A stretch of DNA of 64,000 nt, from positions 63,712-127,711 of the forward strand of contig CH003387.1 in the NCBI GenBank assembly GCA_000149265.1. The letters are read 5' to 3'. A model generated the notes under the pieces. The model searched no databases, was not told the DNA's origin, and saw nothing but the letters and a program-made list of their open reading frames with translations. The first letter of the stretch is position 1, and every line of letters begins with the position of its first letter. Of this stretch, positions 59,900 through 64,000 are shown piece after piece. Origin of the DNA: Ciona savignyi. Lineage: Eukaryota > Chordata > Ascidiacea > Phlebobranchia > Cionidae. A program made the position numbers and the translations under genes.

Positions 59900-60885
59900 T
59901 TTAGTCACAGTGTTGATAAAACTTCTTAACAATATTAACAAACCAAAACTAAAAGTTCCTAAAAAGTTCAAACAAAATGAATAAGTTTACTTAAAAGCTC
60001 AAAATCAATTGTTTGTAAAAGTAACAAAATATTTGATCATCGTCTCCACTGCCAATCAACAGCACCAACCAATTGAAAGAAAATATTTTTTTAGCTCGTC
60101 TCTAAAAAAACCAGCATCCCGTGAAAAAAAATTTGAGCCCATGTTTCTAACTGGATTCATATTTAGAGATGGGGGAATTGTTTGCCTCCAGTTACCATTC
60201 ACCAGTTTTCCATTTGCATCTAATCTATCCCCCAACACATCCGATGAACGAGAAGATTGAATTGGAGGAAGTTATGTAGAACTACACATGCCTGTACGAT
60301 ACGTTCTGCCGTTTCAGGGTCACAATTAAGCATTTTGTAAAAAACACTTGCCACCTAACAGCTAGTATTCCAAAGGCATTTTCTACCACTCTTCTGCCGC
60401 GGCTCAGTCTGTAATTAAAAATCTGGCTGTCTTCATTTAAATGCCGACCTGGATATGGCTTAACAATTCCTTTTTTTAACGGAAAGGCATCATCTGCAGC
60501 GAAATAAAATGGTACACATATATCTGAACCTGGCAAGTAGGCTGGTGTTGGAATGTTTAAAGTTCCTTTGTCAAACATTTGGCCAATTTTGGAGTTGCTC
60601 AAAACACCGCCATCACTGTGACGGCCTGAATCCCCAATATCCACTAATAAAAAGCGGTAATGAGGATCGCATATCGCCAACAACACAATTGAAAAATAAC
60701 TCTTGTAGTTATAAAATTCTGTTCCACTATTTGGCGGGGCCTTGATTCTTATATGCTTACCATCAATTGCACCTATGCAATTACCACACTGCCATAATTC
60801 ATTAAATTCCTTTGCTATCTGTAGCCACTTTTCTGTTGTGGGAGGCTGCAATACTGTTGGAACTAACACATCCCATAGTGCTAAA

Positions 60886-62863
60886 CATAGGCGTCGATTT
60901 TTTTGCGTTGTAAACGAAAACTGGGGTGGCGCCAAGACGGCATAAATTTATTTAGCTGTAACCAACTTTAAAACAGGCAAAAATTAGCCGACTTCGCACA
61001 ATCGCTACGAATCGTTCCCTATTAGTGAATCACTATATATCTTTATAGCACTACAGATTCGTCTTGTTATTTAATTATTTGGAAGATTGCGTCGGCAACC
61101 GCAGGCGGCAAGAGAAAAAAAACACGTCGGCATTCGAATGTATGGAAAGCCCCTTATTTATATAGAATAACGTTGACGTTGTTTTAATCGCGACGATGGA
61201 TGGATATAAATAATAACATTGAAAGAAGTTCCGGGCCTTTTTTTCGATTTACATGCTGTCATTGGAGGCTTTTGAGGATTTTTTCGTATTTATTGGAAAA
61301 TAATTTAAACACAACGTAAAAAACACAAGAGTTTTATAACGAAAAAAAATATTTATTACTATCCAAGTCCAAAACGATGTCCAAACCGACTTTATTTAGT
61401 AAGGCACAAACAACTTTCCATTGTTAAAGTTAATTTGCCCCTCCGTGTACTTCTATTAAACGCCCCTTGTCGAACGGAGAATCCGCGTGTTTCTTTTAGA
61501 TGACTCATACCCACGCCACAATCGCCGATACGAATGTAAGATAATAGGGAAGTGTTTCTTTGAAATGCGATTTTCAGGTAACGGCAGAAGGCGAGAAATG
61601 GATTTATAAAGATAACGGTGGCTATTTTAATTTAGAAACAATTTGTACAATAACAAATTTGTAATCTCACCAGATGGATACCGGCGAGTTAAAATAATTT
61701 TATATTTTGACGTTTCGTTTAGCATGTATAAATATAATCTAAAGTTATATCGGTCGGTTTAACATAGGCTATAGTTTTAAAACGGTTACATTACGATACT
61801 TGGTATAACTTTAGTTTTAATACGCAGTCCTCGAAATTCGCCACGGCAAAAGGCAATTGCCGTGGACTTTTGCCAAATAACTAAAGCCCACGGCAAAAAA
61901 ATGCCGTGGGTTTTTTTAGATCACTTACTAATTGCAAAAAAACTGTCAAAATATAAATAAAATAGTTATAAAGCGCACGGCGGCACTTTTATTAAGTTTT
62001 TATCAAATTACAACGTTCTAACACAAAACTCGAAACTTAAAATTCAATTACGCTAGCAGAAAGCTGTCAACCAAATCTCCGAGAGACTACGTCGCTTTGA
62101 TCGTTGCACCCGATTTGCTGAGTTGACAATTCGGCAATTTTAATTAGATAAATATATGGAGCGCGTGTCTGGCAATCGCATGTATTTCCTCATTCGGTAT
62201 TATTGAAAGTGTAGTCCTCTATTATTAACTAGATATATGCTTCCTACTATTCTAACATTGACGTTGGATTCAGAATTTGTAGTTTTTTGGAGCTATTGCT
62301 ATGTATTGTATTTTCATATAATAGAGAGATTACAAATTAAACAATGTCGGTTAAGTGTTTTTGCCATGTGTCTTAGCTGACAGACTACTATTGCGCAATT
62401 GACTCTTGTCCAACGCACTTTAGCGCGGTGTCGCCCCAAATTAGAATAAACTTACCTCCGGATTTCGCGATTATTTAGTACTGCTTATAGATAATATTGT
62501 GTTAAAAATCAAACTATCAGCTTGTGAATGCTTGCGTATATTACGTTGACAATTAAACAATCGACGTGTGAATGGTGCGTATATTACGTTGACAATCAAA
62601 CAATCGACGTGTGAATGGTGTTATGTATAGGTGAAATTTATTAACCTTTCAAAATAATAATGAACTTGTGTGTTATTTAAGGTTGCGATTTTTATGATTC
62701 TGTGCTACAAATTATTTGTTTTTACAGTAAACACATTGTAAAAAATACCGTAATGAGTGAAAAAAACTGGGGTGGCAAGTATGGTATATTTTGTATGTTG
62801 CCACCCCGCATTTTTTACTGGGGTGGCATGCCACCCCTGCCACCCCGGGAATCGACGCCAGTG
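60886..62863. mobile_element. Non-autonomous hAT element, 1,978 bp, nested in Harbinger transposase
   Basis: The ends CATAGGCGTCGATTTTTTTG and, inverted, CACTGGCGTCGATTCCC are flanked by perfect gtgctaaa (60878-60885, 62864-62871). Internal stretches (caatcgacgtgtgaatggtg) match the 15970-16877 hAT. A ~43-base tandem duplication lies at 62533-62617, and ggggtggc motifs are repeated near both ends. No transposase frame. Confidence 0.92.
61841..61910. repeat. Two tandem hairpins sharing one stem sequence
   Basis: A perfect-looking stem CCACGGCAA/TTGCCGTGG (61841-61865) and a second CCCACGGCA/TGCCGTGGG followed by seven T (61887-61917) lie inside the nested hAT. Both use the same stem arms. Confidence 0.75.
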
Positions 62864-64000
62864 GTGCTAAACAACATTCCTTTACAATCAGACCTACTGT
62901 AGTATGGCCCACCCTAAAGGAAAATGCCAAATGTACCTGAGAGGCACCGGTTGCAAGATATCTGAAAGAGAATAATTATTTGACCAGTACAGTTATTTAT
63001 TATCAGACTGATAATTTTTATTGATAAGTTACATACAGGTACTGGTGGTTCTTATATACATAAAGCTTACATGTATGAAACTGACTAATATGTTGTACTT
63101 TTTTACACTAGCATGAACAATGACATTGTTGTACTGGCACTCATAAACATTAAAATATACCACACTATATGTAACGGTACCGGTAAACACCAACCAGGAT
63201 CACACCTTATGGTCAAGATTAAACGTTGTTTGGGTGGAATTGCTTTTCTCCAGCGGGTATCTATCTTTCTTGTATATCCGGCTTTCCACTAGTTTAAGCA
63301 AAATATAAAATTGCTCCTTGCTCATTCTTAAATATTGATGGCAATTTTTTGGGTTTCCATCGCTTAACAATTCTTCGGCAAGAACACAAACTCAGATTTT
63401 AAATTTCTTTCTTTTAATATGTCGTGTACCCACCAAACCTCTCTAGAAGAAAGACCATAGAAAAGAACATACTGTATGGTGTTGATATATATTGATATAC
63501 AATATACCGATAAATAGTCTAACAGTACCATATAATACATTAACCAACCAATTTGCAATGATGAGCATATAAGTATGGTTAAATATAATTCAATATAGTT
63601 AAAAGTTTAAAAATAAAGTTTTAGTACCGGTAATAACTTTTTATGTGTGAGCGTACTGTGACTTGAAATCCAAACTATAAAAGGAATTAAATAAATAGCC
63701 TTAATGTCTTACCTGCTGGGATCACACACAGTTTCATACATTAAGTATGCTTCAATCACTTTTATTGTCAACTCCACCGTTTTTAACTTTAATTCCTCCA
63801 TAACTAGGCTAAAATTTTAAATAAAGTTGGTTAACTAGGAGTATTGGACCTAATCCACGAAGAAAAACAACTATACCTATATCACAGACTAAATTTCTAA
63901 CCAAACTATGCTGCAATATTTAAAAAAATGCATATTTTTGCTTTCAACCATATTTGAAGCTGTGCGGCTTCTGCGGCAAAGTAGAAATTTTTCTACTCGG

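Larger units (their letters stand above)
60056..63801 (-). pseudogene. HARBI1-like PIF/Harbinger transposase, broken by hAT insertion and frameshifts
   Basis: Exon 1 63801-63713 (MEELKLKTVELTIKVIEAYL), exon 2 63442-63206 (REVWWVHDILKERN; LRMSKEQFYILLKLVESRIY; then RLILTIR), exon 3 from 62961 (YLATGASQVHLAFSFRVGHT) continuing after the nested hAT at 60885 into the DDE nuclease: GAIDGKHIRIKAP, VDIGDSGRHSDGGV, and VENAFGIL with the catalytic Asp, Asp and Glu present. The C-terminus (DANGKLVNGNWR..FFRDELKKYF) ends at 60056. Breaks: an indel near 63383, a four-base agat duplication near 63256, a shift in a T-run near 60350, another near 60270, and the 1,978-bp hAT. Confidence 0.9.
57773..64000 (-). 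mobile_element. PIF/Harbinger DNA transposon, two genes, right end beyond window
   Basis: The left end is probably at AAGGCGGATGCACACATGAC after TTA (57770-57772), followed by GCGGC-rich subterminal repeats. Similar GCGGC repeats (gtgcggcttctgcggc) appear at 63962-63979, so the right inverted repeat should lie just past the edge. Between are a MADF/BESS-type DNA-binding gene and a HARBI1-like transposase gene, both on the reverse strand, the standard two-gene Harbinger content. Confidence 0.72.

Noticed and set aside
1-64000. CRISPR arrays, bacterial operons or viral genomes
   Set aside because: No regularly spaced short repeats with unique spacers, no dense intronless coding and no viral structural genes; the DNA is intron-bearing and transposon-rich.

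Overview
The window looks like AT-rich nuclear DNA from an invertebrate chordate. An ascidian tunicate (Ciona-like) is the best guess, but that is an inference. Coding exons are short (70-250 bp) with GT-AG introns of 200-1000 bp. The metazoan genes UQCC5, UQCC6, a claudin-like gene and a CMSS1-type first exon are present. Splice acceptors sit a few bases upstream of two start codons, as expected where spliced-leader trans-splicing is common.

Layout. 1-2.9 kb (+): 3' half of a gene for a coiled-coil, basic Ser/Thr/Pro-rich protein ending in an SxIP-like motif. 5.75-14.6 kb (+): a 14-exon gene for a 670-residue protein I do not recognise. All exon phases agree, and its introns hold two MITEs and a 109-bp minisatellite derived from a SINE. 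17.2-18.75 kb (-): UQCC5 and UQCC6, two micropeptide assembly factors of respiratory complex III, head to tail 247 bp apart with no polyadenylation hexamer between them, followed by a CMSS1-like first exon. 22.3-25.4 kb (-): a five-exon claudin-like gene whose first coding exon is split by a 934-bp hAT element with a perfect 8-bp target duplication. 36.2-39.2 kb (-): several open, splice-bounded exons of an unidentified gene.

Most of the rest is transposon-derived: at least nine hAT elements or MITEs with readable 8-bp target duplications, two TA-flanked pogo/mariner-type MITEs, a tRNA-derived SINE family (four near-full copies with two different tRNA heads and many fragments), a decayed BEL/Pao pol, two GTF2IRD2/Charlie-like hAT transposase remnants, a P-element/THAP9-like remnant, a decayed autonomous hAT (50.2-53.4 kb) and a two-gene PIF/Harbinger element (57.8 kb to the right edge) interrupted by a nested 1,978-bp hAT.

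No CRISPR, rRNA, standalone tRNA gene, prokaryotic operon or virus was seen. The most interesting functional observation is the UQCC5-UQCC6 pair, which may be a bicistronic unit making two subunits of the same assembly pathway.
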